A program made the position numbers and the translations under genes. Under the pieces are notes generated by a model that was not told where the DNA came from, ran no database searches, and worked only from the letters and a program-made list of their open reading frames with translations. 64,000 nt of DNA. Source: Lysinibacillus sp. FSL M8-0337. GTDB taxonomy: Bacteria > Bacillota > Bacilli > Bacillales_A > Planococcaceae. The stretch is from the NCBI RefSeq assembly GCF_038593855.1, contig NZ_CP151996.1:1860001-1924000 (forward strand), read 5' to 3'. This document shows, one piece after another, positions 33,171 to 42,726 of this stretch (its first letter is position 1; each line of letters opens with the position of its first letter).

Positions 33171-34997
33171 ATGAGGAAAAGGAAATGGTTTCTTTTAGTA
33201 TGTCTAGTCGTCTTATTTTGTGCAGCCTGTAGTAATGATTCTTCGGATGAAAAAAAATCCGAATATCGGGTCGTCTATTCAGGAGAAATTAAAACATTAA
33301 ACTATTTAAAAACATCTGAAACAAATGAATTTGCTGTAGCTGCCAATTTAGTGGATGGCCTCATTGAATATGATAAGTATGGGATTGTGCAACCAGGCTT
33401 AGCGAAAGAATGGTCGTCAAATGAAGATGCGACTGTCTGGACATTTAAGCTTCGTGATGATGTGAAATGGGTTACCCACAATGGTAAGGAATATGCAGAT
33501 TTAGTGGCACAAGACTTTGTCGATGGTTTGCAGTATGTGTTAGATGCCAAAAATGAATCTTCGACCGTCTGGAGTGCGATGGTTGTCAAAAATGGTGAGG
33601 CGTTTTATAACGGTGAGCTAACTGATTTTTCAAAAGTGGGCATCAAAGCTATCGACCAACATACGATTGAATATACGTTGGAGGCTCCTACACCTTATTT
33701 TCTGTCGATGTTGAATTATGTATGTTTCTTCCCTGTAAATGGAAAATTTTTAACGGAAAAGGGGGAACAATTTGGAACTACACGTGAAAATTTCTTGTAT
33801 AACGGTGCCTATCTATTAGACAAATTCGAACCTCAAAATGAGCGTGTTCTTGTAAAAAATGACACATATTGGGATAAAGACAACGTGCTGATTGACCGCA
33901 TTCGGTATAAATATAACAAAGAAGCAGCAACCGTTGCGCCCGAACTATTTTTACGAGGTGAAATCGACACAGCAACCATTCCCACTTCCATTATTGACGA
34001 ATGGCTGAAGGATGATAAGAAAAAATTGCAAGTACGTCAAACGCAAAATAATTTTTATTCGTATTTTTATGCGCTCAACTTTGACCCACAATTTGCTGTG
34101 GAATATGAACCTGAAAACTGGAAGGTCGCAGTCAATAATAAAGATTTCAGAAAATCGCTTTTCCATGCGCTAGATCGTGTATCAGCGATGCTAACGGTGG
34201 AACCATTTAATCCTCAAGATTTACTAAGCAATACGATCACACCGAGAAACTTTGTCGATGTTGAAGGAGTCGACTATACACAACTTGACCCATTAGCGGC
34301 GATTACCAACAATGATTCTTTTAATAAAGACTTAGCTTTACAGTATAAGGACAAAGCGAAGGCGGCGTTAGAAGGGAAAGCGACATTTCCAGTAAAGGTA
34401 TTAATGCCATACAACGCGGGGATGCCTGACTGGGCTAATCGTACACAAGTCATTGAACAACAAGTGGAAAAATTATTAGGTGCGGACTATGTGGATATTA
34501 TCGTTGAAGCAGGTCCTTCGACAGGTTTCTTATCAGAAGTTCGACGCCCTGGTAAATTTGCATTACTAGAAGCGAACTGGGGGCCAGATTATGCTGACCC
34601 GTCAACGTATACAGAACCATTTAGTGTAGATGGTACTTATAATAAGCCAGAGTTAGCTGAAGGTTACAAAGAAGCAAATGGTCAAACTGTGTACTTGAAT
34701 TTATTAGAAAAGGCGAAAACGACAATCGATACAGCCGAGCGTTATAACCTATTTGCTCAAGCAGAAGCGTTCTTAATTGAAGAGGCCTTTGTTATTCCAT
34801 ATTCTGTAGGTGGTAGCGGCTATGTAGCTTCAAAATTAAATCCATTTGAAGCCCAGTACTCACCATTTGGTGTGACAGCAGAGAAGTTCAAAGGGCAGCA
34901 AGTGTTAGCAAAGCCAATGAGTAATGATGACTTTAAGAAAGCGTTGGCACAGTGGGAGCAAGAACGTGCGGATGCATTAGCGAATGCAGCCAAATAA
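33171..34997 (+). CDS. Oligopeptide/murein-peptide-binding lipoprotein (SBP family 5)
   Basis: From ATG 33171 (GGGGG 6 nt before) the protein has 608 residues. A lipoprotein signal ends FCAAC (lipid Cys20). SBP_bac_5 features include IKTLNYLKTSETNEF near the N-terminus, YDKYGIVQPGLAKEWSSNEDATVWTFKLRDDVKW and LLEANWGPDYADPSTYTEPF. It captures peptides for the DppBCDF-like permease genes that follow. In this context the ligand is probably a cell-wall tripeptide/tetrapeptide, as for MppA/DppE (inference). Confidence 0.93.
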   Translation: MRKRKWFLLVCLVVLFCAACSNDSSDEKKSEYRVVYSGEIKTLNYLKTSETNEFAVAANLVDGLIEYDKYGIVQPGLAKEWSSNEDATVWTFKLRDDVKWVTHNGKEYADLVAQDFVDGLQYVLDAKNESSTVWSAMVVKNGEAFYNGELTDFSKVGIKAIDQHTIEYTLEAPTPYFLSMLNYVCFFPVNGKFLTEKGEQFGTTRENFLYNGAYLLDKFEPQNERVLVKNDTYWDKDNVLIDRIRYKYNKEAATVAPELFLRGEIDTATIPTSIIDEWLKDDKKKLQVRQTQNNFYSYFYALNFDPQFAVEYEPENWKVAVNNKDFRKSLFHALDRVSAMLTVEPFNPQDLLSNTITPRNFVDVEGVDYTQLDPLAAITNNDSFNKDLALQYKDKAKAALEGKATFPVKVLMPYNAGMPDWANRTQVIEQQVEKLLGADYVDIIVEAGPSTGFLSEVRRPGKFALLEANWGPDYADPSTYTEPFSVDGTYNKPELAEGYKEANGQTVYLNLLEKAKTTIDTAERYNLFAQAEAFLIEEAFVIPYSVGGSGYVASKLNPFEAQYSPFGVTAEKFKGQQVLAKPMSNDDFKKALAQWEQERADALANAAK

Positions 34998-35061
34998 AAG
35001 AATGGAATAATCATTGCCAAGTGCAACCCGTAGGCATATAGTGGTGATTTTTCAATACCGA

Positions 35062-35107
35062 GGAGATGACCGAAAATGCTGATTCGGCATCTCCTTCCTG
35101 CTTTTTG
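35062..35107 (+). terminator. Intercistronic hairpin between binding protein and permease genes
   Basis: The stem GGAGATG-A-CCGAA / TTCGG-CATCTCC is followed by TTCCTGCTTTTT. It is a leaky terminator or 3'-end protector that lets the binding protein be made in excess over the permease, common in ABC importer operons. Confidence 0.75.
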
Positions 35108-35137
35108 TAACCATTTTAATGGAGGGAGGATGCTTAA

Positions 35138-36082
35138 ATGCTTAGGTATGTAGGAAAGCGTTTGTTACAATCCATTGTTACGCTATTTATTATTATCACA
35201 ATTGTGTTCTCATTACTACGATTAATGCCGGAAGAAGGCTACTTAGGGGCAGCGGCAGAGAAAATGTCACCGGCTCAAAAAGAAGTGTATTTAACGAATT
35301 TAGGGTTACGTGATCCATTGCTGGTGCAATTGGGGAATTTTTATTCGGATTTATTACAAGGCGATTTAGGCAAATCCGTTACATATCGTACGGATGTGCC
35401 AGTTGTGACAATTATTGCAGATAAAATAATGTATTCATTGTTATTTGGATTAGGGGCAGTTGGCTTATCGCTGCTCATCGGTGTACCGCTCGGAATTTTA
35501 ATGGCACAAATGAAGGGACGCTGGCTGGATCGGTTAGGGACTGGCTACATTGTATTTGTCGTCGCAGTACCAGCGGCAGTGTATTACTTAGTTATTCAAA
35601 TGTATATTACAGATATTTTCCGTTTGCCGATGTTGTTTGATGAATATAAGCAAATCACCTGGCTATTACCGCTTACTTCGATGGCATTAGCCCCGACTGC
35701 TTCCTATGCAATGTGGATGCGCCGATACATGGTAGATGAATTAAACAAAGATTACATTAAGCTTGCACGTGCGAAAGGCGTGAAGGAGCGTACCTTAATG
35801 TTTAGTCATGTATTGCGCAATGCTTTTATTCCAATGGCACAATATTTGCCAGCAACGATTCTTTTTACGATTACAGGCTCCATTTATATTGAATCTTTGT
35901 ATTCTATTCCAGGGATGGGTGGATTACTCGTGGATGCTATTCAACGACAGGATAATACGATTGTACAAGGTTTAGTGCTTGTTTTTTCATCGCTTGGCAT
36001 TATTGGCTTAATTTTAGGTGATATTGCGATGGCGCTCGTGGACCCACGGATTAAATTAGGGAAAGGGGAGAGTGTGCGCTAA
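35138..36082 (+). CDS. ABC peptide permease subunit (DppB/OppB-like)
   Basis: The protein has 314 residues and six TM segments. Start MLRYVGKRLLQSIVTLFIIITIVFSLLRLMP is the typical OppB/DppB N-terminus. The EAA loop reads YIKLARAKGVKERTLMFSHVLRNA. RBS GGAGGGAGG. Next gene starts at its stop codon (1-nt overlap). Confidence 0.93.
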   Translation: MLRYVGKRLLQSIVTLFIIITIVFSLLRLMPEEGYLGAAAEKMSPAQKEVYLTNLGLRDPLLVQLGNFYSDLLQGDLGKSVTYRTDVPVVTIIADKIMYSLLFGLGAVGLSLLIGVPLGILMAQMKGRWLDRLGTGYIVFVVAVPAAVYYLVIQMYITDIFRLPMLFDEYKQITWLLPLTSMALAPTASYAMWMRRYMVDELNKDYIKLARAKGVKERTLMFSHVLRNAFIPMAQYLPATILFTITGSIYIESLYSIPGMGGLLVDAIQRQDNTIVQGLVLVFSSLGIIGLILGDIAMALVDPRIKLGKGESVR

Positions 36083-37056
36083 TGAGCATGTATACAGAGG
36101 AAATCAATAATATGTCAGACAAGTCTCGTGCACAACTATTTGACTTTGTGGAAGCGACTGATGGTCAGGCAGAAGACACCGCCTACTCCAATTACTCCTA
36201 TTGGCGCTCTACTTGGAAATCGTTTTTAAAAAATCGAGTGGCTGTTTTCTTATTAGTAATGGTTTGCATTATTGTGGCGTTCACCATGTTTCAGCCTTAT
36301 TTGCCAGCACAAAAATCTCCGACCGAAATTTATCTCAATGCCCAAACGGGATTACAGGCACGTAATATTGCACCAAATGCTGAGTTTTGGTTTGGTACAA
36401 ACTCGATTGGACAAGATTTATGGTCCCGTATTTGGGCTGGTACAAGGACATCGTTAATGATTGGCTGTGTGGTCGCATTGGTGGAAGCATTTGTCGGCAT
36501 TACAATCGGAACACTTTGGGGCTTTTCTCGTAAGCTAGAAATGCCGATTACACAGCTTTATAACGTTGTAGATAATATCCCAACAACGATTGTCCTTATT
36601 TTAATGTCTTATATTTTACGACCGAGCATTTCGACCATCATTATTGCCATGTGCATTACGGGTTGGGTAGAAATGGCGCGCTTTATTCGAAATCAAATCG
36701 TAATTTTACGAGATCGGGAATACAATTTAGCATCAAAATGTTTGGGGACATCAGACTATCGAATTATAATAAAAAATTTATTACCTTACTTAATCTCTGT
36801 TATTATGCTGCGCATGAGTTTAGCGATTCCGTTTGCGATTGGCGCAGAAGTGTTTTTAACATATATCGGTTTGGGGCTACCAATTAGTGAACCATCATTA
36901 GGGAATTTAATTAATGAAGGGCGTGTCCTCATGATGTCACCTGATTTAAGGTATCAGTTAATTTTCCCTAGTATTGTACTAAGTATTATTACGATAGCAT
37001 TTTATATTATTGGGAATGCATTTGCTGATGCAGCAGATCCAAAAAACCATGTATAG
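36082..37056 (+). CDS. ABC peptide permease subunit (DppC/OppC-like)
   Basis: The protein has 324 residues with the OppC N-terminal cytoplasmic stretch, then six TM segments. FGTNSIGQDLWSRIWAGTRTSLMIG and the EAA loop NLASKCLGTSDYRIIIKNLLPYL are family hallmarks. It pairs with the preceding subunit; stop and start share one base. Confidence 0.93.
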   Translation: MSMYTEEINNMSDKSRAQLFDFVEATDGQAEDTAYSNYSYWRSTWKSFLKNRVAVFLLVMVCIIVAFTMFQPYLPAQKSPTEIYLNAQTGLQARNIAPNAEFWFGTNSIGQDLWSRIWAGTRTSLMIGCVVALVEAFVGITIGTLWGFSRKLEMPITQLYNVVDNIPTTIVLILMSYILRPSISTIIIAMCITGWVEMARFIRNQIVILRDREYNLASKCLGTSDYRIIIKNLLPYLISVIMLRMSLAIPFAIGAEVFLTYIGLGLPISEPSLGNLINEGRVLMMSPDLRYQLIFPSIVLSIITIAFYIIGNAFADAADPKNHV

Positions 37057-37071
37057 AAGGGAGATGATTTC

Positions 37072-38127
37072 GTGAAGCAAATAAAATCCCGTATTTTAAC
37101 GATTGAAAACTTAGTCATTACATTTACACTACGAGGGCAAGTACTAACAGCAATTAGGGGAATCTCTCTTGATTTATATAAAGGGGAGAGTCTTGCCATT
37201 GTTGGTGAATCAGGTTCAGGAAAATCTGTGCTAATGAAATCAATTATGGGCTTGCTCGATAAAAATGGTTCGATTGCCCAAGGTCAAATTATATACAATG
37301 ATATGGATTTAGCGCAGTTTAACACAGAACAACAATGGTTAACTATTCGAGGAAAAGAAATCGCGATCGTTACACAGGATCCGATGACTTCATTGAATCC
37401 ATTGAAAACGATTGGCAAACAAATTGAGGAATGTGTGGTGTTACACCAAGGGCACAAGGGCAAGGCAGCCTATGCTGAAACATTAAAATTATTAACAGAC
37501 GTCGGGATTGATGATGTAGAGAAACGCTATAAGCAATACCCTCATGAATTTTCAGGAGGCATGCGGCAACGCATAGTGATTGCCATTGCGCTCGCATGTA
37601 ACCCGCAAATTTTAATTTGTGATGAGCCAACAACCGCATTGGATGTAACCATTCAAGCACAAATTTTGCAGCTGCTAAAACGTCTTCAGCAAAAATATAG
37701 CTTAACAATCGTTTATATTACACATGATTTAGGCGTTGTAGCAAAAGTGGCGGACCGTATCGCGGTCATGTATGCAGGGGACATACTCGAAGTTGGTCGT
37801 ACACATGAAGTGTTTTTTAATGGAAAGCATCCGTATACAAGGGCGCTTCTTTCGTCACTACCACAGCTTGGGTCAAAAGGGCAACCGCTTTATTCGATTA
37901 AGGGGACGCCACCCAATCTTTTTAAAGAAATTAAAGGAGATGCGTTTGCCCCACGCAATCCATTCGCTTTAAAGATTGATTACGAAGAACGTCCACCATT
38001 TTTTCAAGTAAGCGATACACATTTTGCGCGCACTTGGCTATTGGATCCCCGTGCGCCAAATGTGGAGCCTCCAGCCGCGTTACAAGCTTTTTTTGAAGAA
38101 GGGAGGCAGTACGCCAATGAGCGATAA
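37072..38127 (+). CDS. ABC peptide transporter ATPase (DppD/OppD-like)
   Basis: From GTG 37072 (RBS AAGGGAG) the protein has 351 residues. Walker [10 protein letters not shown]-loop [11 protein letters not shown], signature FSGGMRQR, Walker [14 protein letters not shown] and H-switch ITHD are intact. The C-terminal oligopeptide-type extension ([12 protein letters not shown]) is present, but the usual cysteine cluster for Fe-S is absent. It overlaps the next ATPase by 11 nt. Confidence 0.94.
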   Translation: MKQIKSRILTIENLVITFTLRGQVLTAIRGISLDLYKGESLAIVGESGSGKSVLMKSIMGLLDKNGSIAQGQIIYNDMDLAQFNTEQQWLTIRGKEIAIVTQDPMTSLNPLKTIGKQIEECVVLHQGHKGKAAYAETLKLLTDVGIDDVEKRYKQYPHEFSGGMRQRIVIAIALACNPQILICDEPTTALDVTIQAQILQLLKRLQQKYSLTIVYITHDLGVVAKVADRIAVMYAGDILEVGRTHEVFFNGKHPYTRALLSSLPQLGSKGQPLYSIKGTPPNLFKEIKGDAFAPRNPFALKIDYEERPPFFQVSDTHFARTWLLDPRAPNVEPPAALQAFFEEGRQYANER

Positions 38128-39064
38128 AGAAGTGTTAATAGAAGTAAAAAATTTAAACATTGTTTTTGGTAAAGGCAAACATAAATTTGTGGCAATAGAT
38201 GATGTCAGCTTTCACATTTATAAAGGAGAAACATTCGGATTAGTAGGCGAGTCGGGCTCTGGGAAAACGACTATTGGCCGCGCTATAATGCGTATCAACG
38301 AAGTAACGAGTGGTCAAATATTGTATCATGGAAAGAACATTAACGGTAAAATCTCGAAGGATTGGGACAAACAAATTACCCAAAAAATCCAAATGATTTT
38401 TCAAGACCCGATGGCTTCGCTTAATGAGCGGGCAAAGGTAGATTATATTATATCGGAAGGTCTTATTAATACGAAAAACTTTAAAGATGAAGCGGAGCGT
38501 CAGCAAAAAGTACAAAATGCACTTTTAAATGTTGGTCTATTACCTGAGTTCGCCAGTCGCTTTCCGCACGAATTTTCTGGCGGTCAGCGTCAACGGATTG
38601 GCATTGCACGTGCATTAGTAATGGAGCCAAAGTTTATAATTGCGGATGAACCAATTTCAGCCCTCGACGTATCGATACGAGCGCAAGTGCTCAATTTATT
38701 ATCGACGATTCAACAACAAAACAACTTAACCTATTTATTTATTGCCCATGATTTATCAATTGTTCGATTTATTACAGACCGTACGGCAGTCATTTATAAA
38801 GGGAAAATTGTGGAGTTAGCAGAGACCGAAAAACTTTTTTCTAATCCAATCCACCCGTACACAAGAGCATTGTTATCAGCAGTGCCAGAGCCTAATCCGT
38901 ATAAGGAGCGAGAAAAGGTCGTGGAAATTTACAACCCGTTACAGCATCAATATGAGCTAGCTCCCCCCTCATTTATAGAAATAGAGGAAGGGCATTATGT
39001 ATTAGCCAACGAGGAGGAACTAGCAAATTATCGTACATTACGAAAAGTAGAGGTGAGCGAATGA
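38117..39064 (+). CDS. ABC peptide transporter ATPase (DppF/OppF-like)
   Basis: From ATG 38117 (RBS GGGAGG) the protein has 315 residues. Walker [10 protein letters not shown]-loop [15 protein letters not shown], signature FSGGQRQR, Walker [15 protein letters not shown]-switch IAHD. It completes the heterodimeric ATPase. The start lies inside the preceding gene, so translation is coupled; it overlaps ykfA by 4 nt. Confidence 0.94.
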   Translation: MSDKEVLIEVKNLNIVFGKGKHKFVAIDDVSFHIYKGETFGLVGESGSGKTTIGRAIMRINEVTSGQILYHGKNINGKISKDWDKQITQKIQMIFQDPMASLNERAKVDYIISEGLINTKNFKDEAERQQKVQNALLNVGLLPEFASRFPHEFSGGQRQRIGIARALVMEPKFIIADEPISALDVSIRAQVLNLLSTIQQQNNLTYLFIAHDLSIVRFITDRTAVIYKGKIVELAETEKLFSNPIHPYTRALLSAVPEPNPYKEREKVVEIYNPLQHQYELAPPSFIEIEEGHYVLANEEELANYRTLRKVEVSE

Positions 39065-39993
39065 TTGTACCTAGAGCTTTGACAAAAGGGGATACGATTG
39101 GTTTACTTAGTGCGTCTGGCGCTACACCATCAGAAAAGCTAGCTCCCGCCATTGCTAGTATAGAGAAACTTGGTTTTAACGTCATTGTAGGAGAAACATG
39201 TCGTGCAAGACATGGATATTTAGCTGGTTCAGACGAACTGCGCGCATATGATGTCAATGAAATGTTCCGCAATCCACATGTGGACGGCATTTTTTGTATT
39301 CGTGGAGGGTACGGGGCAACGAAAATTTTACCAAAACTAGATTATGAGACGATACAAGCAAATCCTAAAGTATTTGCAGGCTATAGCGATGTGACTGCAC
39401 TACATATCGCCTTTAATCAAAAATGTAATTTAGTGACGTATCATACACCAATGCCTTCAACAGAATTTATTCAACAAAATATGGATCATTATACATGGGA
39501 TTCATTTTTGAATTGTGTGATGGCAACAGATACCAAGCCGTTTCTGTTCGAAAATCCTCCACAGCAACCAATGACCACACTCCTAACAGGGACTGCAACA
39601 GGTCAACTTGTTGGGGGTAATTTAACATTGATTACAGCGTCACTTGGCACGCCATATGAAATTGATACAAAAGGGAAAATTTTATTTTTGGAAGATATAG
39701 ATGAGAGTGAGCAACGTATAGATCGCATGCTGACACAGTTAAAATTAGCAGGGAAGCTTGATGATGCAGCAGGTTTATTATTAGGGGCATGGACAAATTG
39801 CGGGCCTGAAAACCCGAAGCATCCAGAACGGAGTTTATCCTTAAACACGATTTTTAAGGAGATTTTAACACCTTTGAAGAAACCTATTTTATCAAATCTT
39901 GCTTGTGGTCACTGTCTACCAACGATGTCTCTGCCTTTAGGTCGTATCATAACCGTAGACGCAGAAACGCAAAACATTACAGTAGTAGGGTAG
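39061..39993 (+). CDS. ykfA: LD-carboxypeptidase (S66, YkfA/LdcA)
   Basis: The protein has 310 residues. S66 motifs: [40 protein letters not shown] with nucleophile Ser, [14 protein letters not shown] with the catalytic Glu, and [13 protein letters not shown] with the catalytic His. It removes terminal D-Ala from murein tetrapeptides in the cytoplasm. ATGA overlap with the ATPase gene. Confidence 0.94.
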   Translation: MIVPRALTKGDTIGLLSASGATPSEKLAPAIASIEKLGFNVIVGETCRARHGYLAGSDELRAYDVNEMFRNPHVDGIFCIRGGYGATKILPKLDYETIQANPKVFAGYSDVTALHIAFNQKCNLVTYHTPMPSTEFIQQNMDHYTWDSFLNCVMATDTKPFLFENPPQQPMTTLLTGTATGQLVGGNLTLITASLGTPYEIDTKGKILFLEDIDESEQRIDRMLTQLKLAGKLDDAAGLLLGAWTNCGPENPKHPERSLSLNTIFKEILTPLKKPILSNLACGHCLPTMSLPLGRIITVDAETQNITVVG

Positions 39994-39997
39994 GTGT

Positions 39998-40786
39998 ATG
40001 ATGCAGCAGACGATTCAACGTTTGATACAGGAAGCTCCCTATAAAGTGCATATGTTTGTAAAAGATTTTAAGACAAATGACTTTGTTATACATGAGCGTC
40101 TAGATGATGCTTTTTCCAGTGCCAGCTTAATTAAAGTCCCTATCCTGATTGCAGTTTTTGATTATATAGATGTATGCAATATACCTATCAATCAAGTAAT
40201 AACCGTTACCCCTAGCGATTGGGTTGATTTTAGTGTGATTAGTGAACAGCGAGTAACATCCTGCACGATCTATGAGTTGTGCGTTTGGATGATTACGACA
40301 AGTGATAATACTGCGACAAATGTGTTAATTGATTTAATTGGTATGGATGTGCTAAATCAGTACTTTCATAAAATCGGACTCACTCAAACACAACTTCAAC
40401 GAAAAATGATGGACTTTGAGCGACTTGCAAAAGGCATAGATAATATAACAACAGCGCGTGATATGGCACTTCTATTTAGCCGAATTTATGAAAAAAACCT
40501 GCTATCCCCAGTCTTTAGTCAGCTTGTTATTGATATATTGTGTCGTCAGCGTTTTCATGAAAACTTGCGGCGCTATATCGTCGATGATGTGACAATCGCC
40601 CATAAAACGGGTGGTCTTGATAGCGTTGACCATGATGTTGGCATTGTTTATAGTCACGGACAAGAGTATGCTATTGGTGTTTTTATCACAGAGGTCAAGC
40701 AAAATGATGTTGCCCGACAACTAATCGGTCGTCTTTCAAAGGTAGTCTATGACAATATGATAGTAGTGAAAGGAGAGGCAACATGA
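39998..40786 (+). CDS. Class A beta-lactamase-like serine hydrolase, cytoplasmic
   Basis: The protein has 262 residues. The beta-lactamase/DD-peptidase motifs are present: SxxK as S43-L-I-K46, SDN (TTSDNTATN) and KTG (AHKTGGLDSVDHDVGIVY). A class A omega-loop ExxLN is not clear (MDFERLAKG region instead). No signal peptide is seen, so it should be cytoplasmic, unlike secreted beta-lactamases. Inside the salvage operon it may hydrolyse an imported D-amino-acid peptide or related ester/amide (inference). It overlaps the next gene by 4 nt. Confidence 0.85.
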   Translation: MMQQTIQRLIQEAPYKVHMFVKDFKTNDFVIHERLDDAFSSASLIKVPILIAVFDYIDVCNIPINQVITVTPSDWVDFSVISEQRVTSCTIYELCVWMITTSDNTATNVLIDLIGMDVLNQYFHKIGLTQTQLQRKMMDFERLAKGIDNITTARDMALLFSRIYEKNLLSPVFSQLVIDILCRQRFHENLRRYIVDDVTIAHKTGGLDSVDHDVGIVYSHGQEYAIGVFITEVKQNDVARQLIGRLSKVVYDNMIVVKGEAT

Positions 40787-41598
40787 ATGCGATTGTCATT
40801 GCTATGGTTGCGAATCTTTATGCTGAACCAGATCGTCATGCTGAACTTATTGATGAAATACTTTACGGTATGCCTGTTCAAATTATAGAAGAATTAGAAA
40901 ATGATTGGCTGTATGTTCGCACCGCCTATCGCTATGAAGGGTATTGTCAGCGAAAGCATGTCCTTTTCGATGATGCGATTACAAATGCATGGATTCAAAA
41001 GGCGCAACATGTTATTGGACAGCGTTTCGCAGATATTTTACAAGAACCGAAAATACAAAGCACCAAAATCATCACATTGGTAAAAGGCTCTATTTTATAC
41101 AATGTAGATTCCGACACGACATCAAACACGCCATGGGCTGCCGTTCAATTGGCGACGGGCGAAATAGGTTATTTGCGTTCACAATGGTTGCATCCTAAAA
41201 TTGCTGAACATACTTTTGAAGAGCATGCGTTTCGAGAAAATGTTGTACAAACCGCACTAAGCTATTTAGCTACACCGTATCGTTGGGGAGGTAAGTCACC
41301 GCTAGGCATTGATTGTTCGGGCTTATGTTCGATGGCTTATATGCTCAATGGCGTGATAATCTTCCGAGATGCTAGAATTGTAGAAGGTTTTCCAATTAAG
41401 GAGATAACTATTGATCGCATGCAAAAAGGGGATTTATTGTTTTTCCCAGGGCATGTAGCATTGTATATAGGGCAGTCTCTTTATGTTCATGCTTCACTTG
41501 GTGGCAATGAGGTCAATGTCAATAGCCTAGATGAACAACACCCGTTATACCGCGAAGATTTAGCAACGACTATTACCGCAATCGGAAGCTTGTTTTAA
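40783..41598 (+). CDS. ykfC: NlpC/P60 gamma-D-Glu-L-diamino acid endopeptidase (YkfC-like)
   Basis: The protein has 271 residues. Two SH3-like domains (about 1-55 and 85-130) precede an NlpC/P60 domain with catalytic Cys in GIDCSGLCS and His in PGHVALYIG. PYRWGGKSPLGIDCSGL is typical of YkfC. No signal peptide, as in B. subtilis YkfC, which cuts L-Ala-gamma-D-Glu-mDap in the cytoplasm. Last gene of the salvage operon. Confidence 0.93.
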   Translation: MNAIVIAMVANLYAEPDRHAELIDEILYGMPVQIIEELENDWLYVRTAYRYEGYCQRKHVLFDDAITNAWIQKAQHVIGQRFADILQEPKIQSTKIITLVKGSILYNVDSDTTSNTPWAAVQLATGEIGYLRSQWLHPKIAEHTFEEHAFRENVVQTALSYLATPYRWGGKSPLGIDCSGLCSMAYMLNGVIIFRDARIVEGFPIKEITIDRMQKGDLLFFPGHVALYIGQSLYVHASLGGNEVNVNSLDEQHPLYREDLATTITAIGSLF

Positions 41599-41629
41599 AT
41601 AGTGCTTGCTGGAAAATCGATGCAAAAAA

Positions 41630-41667
41630 CGAGGTATTTGACGGTAGTTACATCGTCGAATACCTCG
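41630..41667. terminator. Bidirectional terminator of salvage operon and glucosaminidase gene
   Basis: The stem CGAGGTATTTGACG/CGTCGAATACCTCG has one mismatch and a 10-nt loop, between convergent genes. Confidence 0.7.
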
Positions 41668-41684
41668 CCTTGAGTAAATTTACG

Positions 41685-42470
41685 CTAATATTGATAAATA
41701 TTTAACTGTTGTCCAGCTTCAATATTATCTGAACGCAATTGATTCCATTGTTTAATGGATGTTACTTTCACATTATGCGTCTGTGCGATGTGCATCAGCG
41801 AGTCACCATCCGCGACTGTAATGGTTTTTTTATTTTTTACAGGGCTGTCGTATTGTTGTAAGTCGTACTTCGCAATTAGACTATTTAACTTTTCATTGTA
41901 AGTTGAATCTGTTGCGTAAGAGCCTGTTAAAAATTTGGTCGCATCTGCATAGGATGTTGTGTTGCTTTTAAAGACACCTGTATAAAAATTTTTGTTCCAA
42001 GATACACCATTGCGGAGTAATTGGACATAATCCTTCATGGATTCTTCGTAGGAAGGATATTTGCGGAATTCAGCCATCACTGTTGTCAGATTACCAGAGC
42101 CATCATCTTCAACTGTTTCAAGTGTCACGGAATCATTTTGAAATTTGCCTTTCATCCCAAATAAATTGTTATTAGGAGCTGAACTAAGACCACTTTGCCC
42201 ATGCTTACTTTCTAAAATGGCTTGTGCAATCATGACAGATGCATATAAGTCATTTTCAGCACCTAGTTGTCGAGCTGTTTCTGCAATAGAGCCGATAAAT
42301 TCTTCCACACTTGGACCTTCATCTACATATTTTTGAACGGCAGTGTCGGTTGGTCTCAAAAACTGAATCAAAAAATAAGTGGAAATACTGATAACAGACG
42401 CTATGACAATCATTCCGAGTAATAGTTTTTTGAATAATCTCATGTAGTTATAGATGTTGAATCTGTGCAA
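41685..42470 (-). CDS. GH73 endo-beta-N-acetylglucosaminidase with C-terminal LysM
   Basis: The best start is TTG at 42470, 6 nt after AAGGAGG, giving 261 residues; a longer frame upstream lacks an RBS. An N-terminal membrane anchor (KKLLLGMIVIASVISISTYFLI) is followed by a GH73 domain with ASVMIAQAILESKHGQSGLS (catalytic Glu region), NNLFGMKG and YPSYEESMKDYVQLLRNG. The C-terminal LysM is ITVADGDSLMHIAQTHNVKV...QQLNIYQY. It cuts glycan strands at the cell surface. Confidence 0.9.
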   Translation of the reverse strand: MHRFNIYNYMRLFKKLLLGMIVIASVISISTYFLIQFLRPTDTAVQKYVDEGPSVEEFIGSIAETARQLGAENDLYASVMIAQAILESKHGQSGLSSAPNNNLFGMKGKFQNDSVTLETVEDDGSGNLTTVMAEFRKYPSYEESMKDYVQLLRNGVSWNKNFYTGVFKSNTTSYADATKFLTGSYATDSTYNEKLNSLIAKYDLQQYDSPVKNKKTITVADGDSLMHIAQTHNVKVTSIKQWNQLRSDNIEAGQQLNIYQY

Positions 42471-42607
42471 CACCTTCCTCCTTTCTTTTCTCTTAAAAAA
42501 TCGCTTACTCTTTTCATATTGTAAAACAAGTAGATAAAAAAAAGCATCGTTTTTCACTAGAATTCATAATTAATAGAACGAACTTTCATACGAAAAAGTT
42601 TCATCTA

Positions 42608-42649
42608 GCGCGTCTAGGATGGACATGTTGTAGGATTGTTAGTTTAACC
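42608..42649. repeat. Dispersed intergenic sequence, copy 2 (see 8844-8879)
   Basis: GCGTCTAGGATGGACATG and GGATTGTTAGTTTAACC match the 8844-8879 copy in order with small gaps. It lies in the promoter region of the ABC transporter; GTTTAA followed after 14 nt by GGAAAG loosely resembles a sigma-B promoter. Confidence 0.4.
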
Positions 42650-42726
42650 GCTTGAATATGTGGAAAGATATACTGGTGGGTAGAATACTGACATTTAATC
42701 TATCAAATTTATAAGGAGCTTAGTCA

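Noticed and set aside
37370..37708. Antisense 112-codon frame inside the DppD-like ATPase gene
   Set aside because: Shadow of a well-supported gene with intact Walker and signature motifs on the plus strand.
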